Shown here in pieces: positions 7,732 through 14,873 of a DNA stretch of 21,568 bases. The DNA is from RUG14130 sp045598325. GTDB lineage: Bacteria > Bacillota > Clostridia > Christensenellales > Aristaeellaceae. Below the pieces are notes generated by a model that had not been told where the DNA came from, made no database searches, and saw nothing but the letters and a program-made list of their open reading frames with translations. Location of the stretch: contig JAZLLT010000038.1 in assembly GCA_045598325.1 (NCBI GenBank), positions 1 to 21,568 of the forward strand, read 5' to 3'. The translations under genes and the position numbers were made by a program. The stretch's first letter is position 1, and the number at the start of each line of letters is the position of its first letter.

Positions 7732-8676
7732 TTATCTGCCCAACATTGCGGCGCCGATGATGCCGGCGTCGTTGCCCAGAGTCGCCAGTTCGATGCGGGC
7801 GTAGGGCATGGTCTTGTAGAAGACCATGGAGGGGAGTTTCGCGCGGACCGCGTCCAGCAGGAAAGTTCCGGTGTGGCTCACGCCGCCGCCCAGCACGATG
7901 ACTTCGGGGTCGATGGCGTTGATGATGTTGACGATGCCCGCGCACAGATAGGTCACATAATCGTCACACACCTTGAGCGCGCTCTCGTCGCCCGCTTTCG
8001 CCGCGTCCATGACGGTCTTGGCGGTGATCTCGTCGAGATTGCCGCCGACGGATGTGTAGATGAGGGAAGCGTTGTTTTCTTCCGCGGCTTTTCTGCCCAT
8101 GCGGATGATGGCGGTGGCGCTGGCGTAACGCTCCCAGCAGCCGCGGTTTCCGCAGGTGCACTGCTCGCCGCCCAGCATGATGATCATGTGGCCTATCTCG
8201 CTGCCGACGCCGTGGTCGCCGCTGTAAACTTTGCCGTTCAGCACCACGCCGCCGCCGACGCCGGTGCCGAGGGTGAGGAAGACGCTGTTTTTGATGCCCG
8301 CGGAGACACCGGAAACGCTCTCGGCCAGACCCGCGACGGTGGCGTCATTTTCCACATAGATGGGCTTTTTGATGGTCTCCTGCATCCACTCGATGACGGG
8401 TACATCGTGCCAGCCGAGGTTCGTGCAGAAGGGGATGCGTCCGGTGCGGGGATCCTGAACGCCGGGCAGACCGATGCCGACGGCCTTCACATCGTCCATG
8501 GTGATGCCGCCCTTTTCGACGACCTCCAGCACCAGTTTCGCCATGTCATCCACCACGGGACGGGCGCCGCGCTCCACGAGGGTGGGGCAGGTGGCTTTGC
8601 AGAGGATTTTGCCTTCTTCGCTGACGAGACCGGCCTTCACGCTGGTGCCGCCCAGATCGATGCCTACATAATACAT
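7732..8676 (-). CDS. glcK: ROK-family glucokinase
   Basis: The enzyme phosphorylates glucose to glucose 6-phosphate with ATP in the cytoplasm. In its 314 residues the ATP-binding GIDLGGTSVKAG is at 5-16, catalytic Asp111 is in VENDA, the second phosphate motif GTGVGGG is at 137-143, and the ROK zinc site comprises His163 with Cys173, Cys175 and Cys180 (CTCGNRGCWERY). The wording GCWERYASATA is that of the glucokinase branch rather than NagC/Xyl repressors, and there is no N-terminal DNA-binding domain. The start at 8676 follows GGAGGAATAAAGAT; an ATG 17 codons earlier lies inside hprK and lacks a site. The hprK stop overlaps this ribosome binding site, so the two genes are translationally coupled. 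Other hexoses as substrate cannot be excluded. Confidence 0.9.
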   Translation of the reverse strand: MYYVGIDLGGTSVKAGLVSEEGKILCKATCPTLVERGARPVVDDMAKLVLEVVEKGGITMDDVKAVGIGLPGVQDPRTGRIPFCTNLGWHDVPVIEWMQETIKKPIYVENDATVAGLAESVSGVSAGIKNSVFLTLGTGVGGGVVLNGKVYSGDHGVGSEIGHMIIMLGGEQCTCGNRGCWERYASATAIIRMGRKAAEENNASLIYTSVGGNLDEITAKTVMDAAKAGDESALKVCDDYVTYLCAGIVNIINAIDPEVIVLGGGVSHTGTFLLDAVRAKLPSMVFYKTMPYARIELATLGNDAGIIGAAMLGR

Positions 8677-8680
8677 ATCT

Positions 8681-9628
8681 TTATTCCTCCGTTTGATTTT
8701 CCGTATGCTCTCCGCTTTCGCGGGCAAGCGCTTCCTGCTGCCGCCTGATCAGTTCGTTCGCGGCATTGTAGCCCATCTGCTTGAGCCTGAGCGAGCGGGC
8801 CGCCACTTCCAGCACGATGGCGATGTTGCGTCCGGGATGGATGGGGAGCAGCAGATAGGGGACTTCCACATCCAGCAGCGAGGTGGTCTGGTCGCCCAGC
8901 CCCAGCCGCTCGTAGGGGTGTCCTTCCTTCCACAGTTCCATATGGACCACGAGGTCGATGGATTTGCTGGGGATGATGGATGCGACGCCGTACATGGTGT
9001 ACACATCGATGATGCCGATGCCGCGGATCTCCATGAGATGGCGGATATTTTCGGGCGCGGTGCCGATGAGCCGGTTTTCGTTCACTCTTTTCACCACCAC
9101 CACATCGTCCGCGACCAGACGGTGTCCGCGCTTGACCAGTTCGAGGGCGGCTTCGGACTTGCCGATGCCGCTGTTGCCGGTAATGAGCAGACCCACGCCG
9201 TAGACATCGACCAGAACGCCGTGCACCGTGCGCGAGGGCGCCAGAGCGGTGTTCAGGTAGTTGATGATGTCCATCTCCAGTTTCACCGTGTTGACCTTGG
9301 TACGGTACACGGGCACATGGCGCTTGCGGGCGCACTCCAGCATGGGGGCGGGGATGGGCAGATCCCTGCAGACGATGACGCAGGGCAGATTGAAAGAGAA
9401 GAAAGTATTGAGACGGGCGTTCAGGGTTTCTTCGTCCAGCGTCTCAAGGTAACCCATTTCCACCTTGCCGAACAACTGGGGACGCTCATAGGCGAAGAAA
9501 TCCCAGTAGCCGGTCAACTGCAGTCCGGGGCGGCAGGTATCGCTGACCTCGATGGGCAGTTCGCCCGTGCGGGACGGGACGACGATGTCCAGATGCAGCG
9601 CCTGCACCAGATCTTTTTCGTAAATCAT
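8681..9628 (-). CDS. hprK: HPr kinase/phosphorylase
   Basis: HprK phosphorylates HPr on the regulatory serine using ATP or pyrophosphate and removes this phosphate again; in Bacillota it sets CcpA-dependent catabolite repression. The protein has 315 residues, close to the family's usual 310. The N-terminal half is the DRTGG-like regulatory domain; the C-terminal half holds the P-loop GNSGIGKS (151-158), His136, and the family signature MEIRGIGIIDV (199-209). The ATG at 9628 is 1 nt beyond the stop of the HAD gene, whose last codons contain the GGGAGGAATAGC ribosome binding site; 4 nt separate it from the glucokinase gene. hprK is commonly next to lgt or uvr genes in other Bacillota, so this setting with a glucokinase is notable. 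Confidence 0.97.
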   Translation of the reverse strand: MIYEKDLVQALHLDIVVPSRTGELPIEVSDTCRPGLQLTGYWDFFAYERPQLFGKVEMGYLETLDEETLNARLNTFFSFNLPCVIVCRDLPIPAPMLECARKRHVPVYRTKVNTVKLEMDIINYLNTALAPSRTVHGVLVDVYGVGLLITGNSGIGKSEAALELVKRGHRLVADDVVVVKRVNENRLIGTAPENIRHLMEIRGIGIIDVYTMYGVASIIPSKSIDLVVHMELWKEGHPYERLGLGDQTTSLLDVEVPYLLLPIHPGRNIAIVLEVAARSLRLKQMGYNAANELIRRQQEALARESGEHTENQTEE

Positions 9629-9629
9629 G

Positions 9630-10436
9630 CTATTCCTCCCAAAGACGCTCGAGGGTCTGCGCCACGCCGTCCTCGGCGTTGGACGGGACGATGCGGAAGT
9701 CCGCTTCCGCGTTTTTCACCGTATCGGGTGCGTTGTCCATCACGAAAGCCGTGCCTGCCCAGCGAAGCATGTCCAGGTCGTTCTGTCCGTCGCCGAAAGC
9801 GCAGGTCTCGCTCTTGCCTATGCCCAGTTTGTTTCGCAGGAATTCAAGAGCGCCCGCCTTGCTTGTGCGTTTGTCCACGCACTCGATCATGTGCTTCTGG
9901 CTGTGCATGAGGTTTGCGCGGTCACCGAATTTCTCTTTGAGCAGGGGAAGGGCTTTCGCAGCGCCTTCGGGCGTGTCCAACACCAGCAGTTTCATGGGCG
10001 CTTCGTCGATATGCTCCGAAATCTTCCCGTTCACCACCTCGGCTTTGACACCGCAGAGTTTCTGGTAGTCCTTGGTGAGAAAATTGAATTCGGGGGCGAT
10101 ATAGCCGCCGTGAATGAACGCGTGAAGGTACAGTCCCATGTTTTCACATTCCTTTGCCACATCGACGGCGAGATCGATGGGCACGGGTGTGGAGAACAGG
10201 GTCTCGTTTTTCATCACATCCACCAGCGCGCCGCCGTTATAGCACACGGCGGGGGCGTTGACTTTCAGTTCCTTCGCGATGCCCGTAAGCGCGGGCGGCA
10301 TGCGTCCGGAGGAAAGCACGAAGTACGCGCCTTCCGCCATGACGGATTGGACCGCTTTAATGGTGCGCTCCGTGAGTTCACGATGGGGATTGAGCAGTGT
10401 GCCGTCGATGTCGGCGGCGATCAGTTTATATTTCAT
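9630..10436 (-). CDS. Cof-type HAD-superfamily phosphatase
   Basis: The 268-residue cytoplasmic protein begins MKYKLIAADIDGTLLNP: motif I is DIDGT (9-13) with nucleophile and acid/base aspartates. Motif II is the SSGR after a hydrophobic strand (near 43-46), and motif IV is FGDGQNDLDML, followed by an Asn-Ala pair typical of the Cof subfamily (type IIB cap). Such enzymes hydrolyse sugar phosphates, FMN, pyridoxal phosphate or similar small phosphates; the substrate cannot be fixed from sequence. GGAG about 9 nt before the ATG at 10436 decides the start; an ATG 28 codons earlier lies upstream of the promoter. It is the first gene of the coupled trio HAD, hprK, glucokinase, so a role in clearing sugar phosphates is plausible. 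Confidence 0.92.
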   Translation of the reverse strand: MKYKLIAADIDGTLLNPHRELTERTIKAVQSVMAEGAYFVLSSGRMPPALTGIAKELKVNAPAVCYNGGALVDVMKNETLFSTPVPIDLAVDVAKECENMGLYLHAFIHGGYIAPEFNFLTKDYQKLCGVKAEVVNGKISEHIDEAPMKLLVLDTPEGAAKALPLLKEKFGDRANLMHSQKHMIECVDKRTSKAGALEFLRNKLGIGKSETCAFGDGQNDLDMLRWAGTAFVMDNAPDTVKNAEADFRIVPSNAEDGVAQTLERLWEE

Positions 10437-10456
10437 ACCGTTATCTCCATATATAT

Positions 10457-11005
10457 TCATAATAATGATACAACAAAACGGCAGATTTGGCAACTGCAAA
10501 ATCGAAAAATTACCGCACACTTTGCAAAGTGAGCGGTAAGGGCGGCGCAGATCTCCTCATTCGGCGAAAACAGGATACGGATATACTGTTTGTCGCGCCT
10601 GATAACGATCGCCTGCGCGGCGTATTTGCTGCGGAAGGAGGTATAGCGCTTTGTATGAACGCATTGATACTTCGCTGCGGCTTGTTCGGGAGAACCGAAA
10701 AACACAATCTCACGCAGAAGCACCTGCTCGGACAAACGGGGTTTGCGGATGTAGATACGGCTGAAAATCAGTTTCACGCCGTCCAGTTCGTAAAGGCTGA
10801 CCAGCGAAAAACGGGCAAACAGCAGAATGACCAGAGCGGCGGCGTAAAGCCATACGAGGATGGAACCCATGAGGTATGGCATCCCGAGGGATACGAGCCA
10901 CTCCAGTAACTTTTCCACGGTGAACAGACTGACGACCGCCGCAAATATGAACAGCAGAGCCTTGCCGGTTTTCAGATTGCCCTTTCCCGAAACCTGCGAG
11001 ATCAT
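10457..11005 (-). CDS. Small membrane protein of unknown function, two transmembrane helices
   Basis: The family is not recognised. The frame encodes 182 residues. Two hydrophobic helices lie at about residues 15-37 and 43-65, followed by a soluble region of about 95 residues (LYELDGVKLIFSRIYIRKPR and onward) whose strand pattern resembles small PH-like domains on bacterial membranes; that comparison is weak. The ATG at 11003-11005 overlaps the TGA of the upstream gene (ATGA) and a GGAGG precedes it, so the two are coupled. The last 25 or so residues are Cys-rich and unlike the rest, and are encoded within and beyond the terminator hairpin, so the natural C-terminus may be near residue 158 or the message may lack a stop. 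Confidence 0.7.
   Translation of the reverse strand: MISQVSGKGNLKTGKALLFIFAAVVSLFTVEKLLEWLVSLGMPYLMGSILVWLYAAALVILLFARFSLVSLYELDGVKLIFSRIYIRKPRLSEQVLLREIVFFGSPEQAAAKYQCVHTKRYTSFRSKYAAQAIVIRRDKQYIRILFSPNEEICAALTAHFAKCAVIFRFCSCQICRFVVSLL
10465..10493 (-). promoter_or_regulatory. Promoter of the HAD-hprK-glucokinase operon
   Basis: On the minus strand TTGCCA and TATCAT, each one mismatch from consensus, are 17 nt apart. The leader is about 20 nt. It lies immediately after the terminator at 10505-10539, so the operon starts afresh here. Confidence 0.7.
10505..10539 (-). terminator. Strong Rho-independent terminator located inside the 3' part of the upstream reading frame
   Basis: The 30-nt inverted repeat 10510-10539 (TTACCGC, one A-A mismatch, CACTTTG, then the mirror half) is followed on the minus strand by ATTTTTCG. 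It is a typical terminator but precedes the stop codon of the membrane-protein gene (10457-10459) by about 45 nt. Confidence 0.8.
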
Positions 11006-11733
11006 TGTTTGGCCTCCGCGGGGGAGGGAGCGTACATCGTGAACAGGTCGGCCAGCACCGCGAGGGAAGTGTCCATGTTTTTGGAACCGCCGAACAGGCA
11101 GGCATATTTCCCACGGACATCATAAGCCTGACGCTCGATGAAGCCGGTCAGGGAGGACATGTCCACGGCATAAGCGTGCTGTACGGGCGCTTCGATCAAG
11201 GTTTCGTTTCCGTCTTCGTCGGTTTCGATTTCACCGCTGCCCGGTTCATCCGCCCACAGGAATGTGACATCGGGATATTTTTTTGTGAAATCGGCGTACC
11301 AGTCGGTTTCCTCAAGGGGGATGCAGGCATCCATATCGACGAGGCCGCGCACCATGGTTTCGCTTTCCACATAGATGTCGTTGGTGCCTGCCATAATCTG
11401 CAGCTGGTAAAGTTGGGCGCCGTAGTAGCCCGCTTCGTCGTTTGCAGCGTTTTCGCTGTACGCGATGGAGAAGAAGATCACCTGCTCCAGAGCGGGATCG
11501 ATCTCCTGACCGTGCTCCAGCAGGACAGGCAGATCGTTGTCCAGTTTCGAGATGTCCACATAGTTGTCCACCAACGCGATTTCCACGGAATATTCGTCAT
11601 CGGGCACATGGCGGGTCATGGTAAAAATCAAACTTGCGACGGCAACGGCGATGATGACGCCGAAAATATAGGCCTTTTTTGAATAGGAAAGGTGGTCCTT
11701 GAATTTCTGCTTGGTGATTTTCGTATTGGGCAT
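11002..11733 (-). CDS. Single-pass membrane protein of unknown function
   Basis: The 243-residue protein is not recognised. A basic N-terminus (about 24 residues) precedes one transmembrane helix at about 25-43; the rest, about 200 acidic residues with many Asp, Glu and Tyr, should lie outside the cell. The start at 11733 is preferred because GAGGGAG sits 8 nt before it; a GTG three codons earlier overlaps that site. It is the first gene of a two-gene operon with a near-ideal promoter at 11763-11791, and overlaps the next membrane-protein gene by 4 nt. The arrangement suggests that the two proteins form one envelope complex. Nothing in either shows catalytic residues. Confidence 0.75.
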   Translation of the reverse strand: MPNTKITKQKFKDHLSYSKKAYIFGVIIAVAVASLIFTMTRHVPDDEYSVEIALVDNYVDISKLDNDLPVLLEHGQEIDPALEQVIFFSIAYSENAANDEAGYYGAQLYQLQIMAGTNDIYVESETMVRGLVDMDACIPLEETDWYADFTKKYPDVTFLWADEPGSGEIETDEDGNETLIEAPVQHAYAVDMSSLTGFIERQAYDVRGKYACLFGGSKNMDTSLAVLADLFTMYAPSPAEAKQ

Positions 11734-11762
11734 AGTGTTCACTCCCTCGGTTGATTGAAATC

Positions 11763-11791
11763 ATTATACCGCCGATGGGGGAAATTGGCAA
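11763..11791 (-). promoter_or_regulatory. Promoter of the two-gene membrane-protein operon
   Basis: On the minus strand TTGCCA and a perfect TATAAT are separated by 17 nt, with about 25 nt of leader to the ATG at 11733. Confidence 0.8.
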
Positions 11792-11825
11792 GCAAAAAAA
11801 GACGGTGAAATGAGAAGAGAATATG

Positions 11826-11857
11826 AAAAATGCGGCCCGGAGCGCTTCCAGACCGCA
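11826..11857 (-). terminator. Rho-independent terminator of the SH3b-repeat gene
   Basis: On the minus strand an 11-bp stem with two G-U pairs (outer pairs TGCGG with CCGCA, loop AGCGC) is followed by TTTTT. It begins 12 nt after the stop codon. Confidence 0.85.
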
Positions 11858-11869
11858 GATATCGGAGCA

Positions 11870-13603
11870 TCAGCCCGCGGCCAATGCCTTCTTGATGGTC
11901 GCCTGATGATCGGGATCCACCTTGTTGGATTCGTGTGTTTTGGAATTCAGGAAGTGGATGCAGTGGTGACCGTTGAAATTGTTGTTCGTGATGTTGCCGT
12001 TTCCGTGGGGCATGCAGTTCATGGACGCGGCGTACTTCTGCCCTCCGATGGACACCCAGATGGCACGGCGGTGCCAGGTGCCGAAATCGGAACCGCAGGC
12101 CTTCTTCATGGCGGCGGTATCGGCGGCGGTCAGGGGCTGCACATCGGCGTGGTTGGAGCCGCCGCTGCGCTTGACCTTCCAGGAGATACCGGTCTTGACA
12201 TCGGTCACGGTGGCGACACAGCCCTTGTAGAAGATGGACTGGATGCCGCTCTTGAACCAGTCCATGGTCTTGGACTTGCCGGAGGCGGGCTTGGAAGTGG
12301 AAACGCCGTCATACTTCTTTGTGCCCAGATCGCTCGCCTTGGCGAAAGCAACTTTTCCGCTGTAGGTCACGCGGACCCAGGTGGAATCGTACTGCGCGGT
12401 GGCGGTGAGAGCGGTGGAGTAACTGACCGTCGCGGTGTTCGCGCCGGTGGAGGGGTAGGAGTAGACGGTGATGGATTTGCTCTGGGGATAGACCTTTTTG
12501 CTCATCGTGTTGGGGTTTTTGTCGGTGAGCGTGGAAGTCTTGACATATCCGGTCACGGAGTCGCTGGTCACCTTGCTGAAGGAACCGTCGACGGCGGAAA
12601 CGGTGCATTTCGCGCCGAATACGAGGGTGCCCTTGACGGAGGCGGAGGTGCTGGCGGAAGCGTATACCTTGGTGGTACCGCTGCTCACATAGGAAGTCTT
12701 GCTGACCTTCTTTTCGGTGCTGACGGTGACCTGTTTGGTGGAAACATCGGCGGTCTTCACATATCCGATATTGCCGCCGCAGTTGACGCGGTACCAGGAA
12801 TCGACCTTGCCCGTGGCAGTCATCTTGGTATTGACCTTGACGGTAGTGGTTTTGGCATTGGTCTCGGGCAGGGCATAGATCTTGATTTCCTTCTTGGCGT
12901 AGACGGTCGTGTTCAGCGTGTTGGGATCCTTGGTCGAGAGGGTAGAGGATTTGCAGTAGCCCGTGACGGAGCCGCACTTGATGGCGGAATACTTACCGGA
13001 GGTCCCGGTCACGGTGACCTTGGTGCCGTAGCCCAGAGTCGTGGTCGCCTTGGTTCCGTCCGCTTTCGCGTAGACGGTCGCTGTGCCGTACACCACATAG
13101 TAGGTCTTGGGAGAGGAGGTCTTGACTGCGGATTCCGCGGTGGGTTTCGTCGAGGACAGATCGCTCTGCTTCACATATCCGATGGTGCCGCTCTTGTTGA
13201 CACGGTACCAGGAAGAGAACTTGCCGTCGACGGTGATGCCAGAGCCGGATTTGATGGTGCTGGACTGAGCGCTGGTCTTCGGAAGTATATAGACCTTGAT
13301 ATCCTTTTTGGCATACATCGTCTGCTTCAGCGTGCAGGGGTTTTTGTCGGAAAGGGAATGGGTCTTGACATATCCCTTGTATCCGCCGCCGCTGATTTTG
13401 GACCACTCGCCGGAAGTGGATTCCACGGTGACTTTCGTGCCGTATCCGACCACGCCGACAGCACCGGTATTGGAACCGGCGCCCTTCATAACGGTCAGGG
13501 TTTCATATACGACATAGCGCGTTTTTCCGGACGCGGCAAAGCCCACCGACGACAGAAGTGTCGCGATGATGAGCAGCAGCGATAATATCCGTAAGTGTTT
13601 CAT
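11870..13603 (-). CDS. Secreted protein with six SH3b domains and a histidine-rich C-terminal domain
   Basis: The 577-residue protein starts at 13603 after AAAGGAG. A signal peptide with an Ala-Ala cleavage site spans about 1-24. Six SH3b domains (about 28-92, 96-152, 166-228, 233-290, 302-364, 371-428) follow; these usually bind peptidoglycan. They alternate between two types, so the region is three copies of a two-domain unit of about 137 residues. A Ser/Lys linker leads to the C-terminal domain (about 447-577), with clustered histidines: His485 in SNHADVQPLT, His511, His533 in MPHG, GHHCIHF (545-551), His557 and His566. I do not recognise this domain by name; the histidines and acids suggest metal binding and possibly a wall enzyme. 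It is monocistronic, with its own promoter and terminator. Confidence 0.85.
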   Translation of the reverse strand: MKHLRILSLLLIIATLLSSVGFAASGKTRYVVYETLTVMKGAGSNTGAVGVVGYGTKVTVESTSGEWSKISGGGYKGYVKTHSLSDKNPCTLKQTMYAKKDIKVYILPKTSAQSSTIKSGSGITVDGKFSSWYRVNKSGTIGYVKQSDLSSTKPTAESAVKTSSPKTYYVVYGTATVYAKADGTKATTTLGYGTKVTVTGTSGKYSAIKCGSVTGYCKSSTLSTKDPNTLNTTVYAKKEIKIYALPETNAKTTTVKVNTKMTATGKVDSWYRVNCGGNIGYVKTADVSTKQVTVSTEKKVSKTSYVSSGTTKVYASASTSASVKGTLVFGAKCTVSAVDGSFSKVTSDSVTGYVKTSTLTDKNPNTMSKKVYPQSKSITVYSYPSTGANTATVSYSTALTATAQYDSTWVRVTYSGKVAFAKASDLGTKKYDGVSTSKPASGKSKTMDWFKSGIQSIFYKGCVATVTDVKTGISWKVKRSGGSNHADVQPLTAADTAAMKKACGSDFGTWHRRAIWVSIGGQKYAASMNCMPHGNGNITNNNFNGHHCIHFLNSKTHESNKVDPDHQATIKKALAAG

Positions 13604-13641
13604 GGCGGGAAACTCCTTTAAAGATATTTCGAGATAAATGC

Positions 13642-13671
13642 ATTATACTACAAAAACATTACCAATGTCAA
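13642..13671 (-). promoter_or_regulatory. Consensus promoter of the SH3b-repeat gene
   Basis: On the minus strand perfect TTGACA and TATAAT hexamers are 18 nt apart, with about 30 nt of leader before the ATG at 13603. This predicts strong expression. Confidence 0.85.
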
Positions 13672-13840
13672 GCGAACTGTGTCGTAAAATTGTAATAAAC
13701 CGAACATAGTTTGTAATTATTAGACCGAAGTCTGCTAAAAATTACGAATAATTAACAATAAAACTGGGACACACAGACAATATCGCTGCGTGGTATGTGC
13801 GGTTTGTAATAATTGTGCAAAAGATGCGGGAGTTCTTCGG

Positions 13841-13869
13841 TTGACAGAACAGCAGGAATATGATACCAT
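13841..13869 (+). promoter_or_regulatory. Promoter of the molybdenum operon
   Basis: A perfect TTGACA is followed after 17 nt by TACCAT (four of six matches). The start of transcription is expected near 13876, inside the inverted repeat at 13872-13895. Confidence 0.7.
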
Positions 13870-13871
13870 TG

Positions 13872-13895
13872 CGTTATAGCAATAAAACTATAACG
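13872..13895. promoter_or_regulatory. ModE-like operator overlapping the transcription start
   Basis: CGTTATAG and CTATAACG form a perfect 8-bp inverted repeat around 8 nt. The core half-sites CGTTATA and TATAACG and the total length of 24 match, from memory, the ModE operators of Proteobacteria (CGTTATA...CATAACG at E. coli modA). The position over the start site fits repression, and the operon's fourth gene encodes a ModE-type DNA-binding domain. A leader hairpin touching the ribosome binding site is a less likely alternative. Confidence 0.65.
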
Positions 13896-13904
13896 GAGAG
13901 ATTT

Positions 13905-14873
13905 ATGAAGAAGATATTTTCACTGTTGCTGGCACTCGCGCTGACGATTTCCTGTCTTTCTCTCGCGGAAGGAAAAACCGTTACCGATATGGCGGGAAGA
14001 GAAGTCGCTGTTCCCGATCATCCTGGTAGGATCGTGAGCGGCTATTATATCACCACATCCCTCCTCCTGGCCCTCGGCGCCGGGGACAGGCTGGTGGGCA
14101 TTGAGGCCAAGGCGGACACTCGCCCCATCTATGCCCTCGCGAAGCCGGAACTGCTGGCCCTCCCGGATGTAGGTACGGCAAAGAATTTCTCGTTGGAAGG
14201 CTGTCTCGCGCTCAAACCGGATCTTGTGGTCCTGCCCGGGAAACTCGCTTCCGCCGCCGATGAACTTGCTTCCTTCGGCATCGCCGCCATCGTGGTCAAT
14301 CCCGAAAGCAGGGAAGAACTCATCGAAACCGTGCGGCTCCTCGGTATCGCTCTGGGAGCGGAAGAAAAGGCAGATGAACTGATTGCCGCCTATGAAGCGC
14401 TTGAGGAAAAGGCCGCATCCCTGCGCGGCGACCCCGTGCGCGTCTATCTTGCCGGCAACAGCGGATATCTCCGCACGGCGGGCAGAAACATGTATCAGAA
14501 CACGCTTCTCGCCGCGGCAGGCGGCGTCAATGCGGCGGCGGAACTGACCGGCGCGTCCTGGCAGGATATTTCCTATGAACAACTGCTCGCGTGGGATCCG
14601 CAGGTCATCGTCATCGCGTCCGACGCCGTCTACACAGTTGAGGATATCCTTGCTGACAAAGCCCTTGCCGACATCGACGCGGTCAGAAACAACCGTGTCT
14701 ACACCATTCCGGGTGATGTGGAAGCGTGGGATTCGCCCGTCCCGGGCGCGGCACTCGGAAGCCTCTATATCGCTTCTGTCCTGCATCCCGAAATCTACGG
14801 CGAAGGCGATTTCATTTCGGATGTGAACGCGTTTTATGAAACCTTCTACGGTGTGAGACCTTATGAAAAATGA
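13905..14873 (+). CDS. Metal-type ABC importer substrate-binding protein (FepB/BtuF/MolA fold), probably for molybdate or tungstate
   Basis: First gene of the molybdenum operon; 322 residues with ATG at 13905 after GGAGAG. Residues 1-21 form a signal peptide; Cys17 follows Thr-Ile-Ser, a loose lipobox, so it may be a lipoprotein. The mature protein starts TVTDMAGREVAVPDHPGRIV, the standard opening of periplasmic-binding-protein class III. A long mid-protein helix (about 154-182) joins two lobes, as usual. The family carries siderophores, cobalamin, haem, or, in Haemophilus MolABC, molybdate and tungstate. Molybdate or tungstate is inferred here from the ModE-like operator, the ModE-MocA protein and the molybdenum enzyme in the same operon; iron or cobalamin remains possible. 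An earlier ATG at 13860 lies upstream of the promoter -10 and is rejected. Confidence 0.88.
   Translation: MKKIFSLLLALALTISCLSLAEGKTVTDMAGREVAVPDHPGRIVSGYYITTSLLLALGAGDRLVGIEAKADTRPIYALAKPELLALPDVGTAKNFSLEGCLALKPDLVVLPGKLASAADELASFGIAAIVVNPESREELIETVRLLGIALGAEEKADELIAAYEALEEKAASLRGDPVRVYLAGNSGYLRTAGRNMYQNTLLAAAGGVNAAAELTGASWQDISYEQLLAWDPQVIVIASDAVYTVEDILADKALADIDAVRNNRVYTIPGDVEAWDSPVPGAALGSLYIASVLHPEIYGEGDFISDVNAFYETFYGVRPYEK

Larger units (their letters stand above)
13604..13904. other. AT-rich divergent intergenic region
   Basis: No gene lies in these 301 bases. The ends hold the promoters of the SH3b-repeat gene and of the molybdenum operon. The middle (about 13672-13840) is much richer in A and T than the surroundings and carries the heptamer TTGTAAT three times (13690, 13711, 13804), plus a short hairpin AGAC-CGAA-GTCT near 13722. 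Their meaning is unknown. Confidence 0.6.

Noticed and set aside
11810..13585. A 591-codon Gly-rich plus-strand frame opposite the SH3b gene
   Set aside because: Its Gly/Asp repeats are the complement of the SH3b repeats, and it reads through the terminator at 11826-11857.
13690..13810. Three TTGTAAT heptamers as regulator sites
   Set aside because: Seven-base AT-rich words are expected by chance in such a region, and spacing is irregular; they are noted only in the intergenic description.
13841..13904. A molybdenum cofactor riboswitch before the operon
   Set aside because: The predicted leader is only about 30 nt, far too short for that RNA; the inverted repeat fits a DNA operator better.
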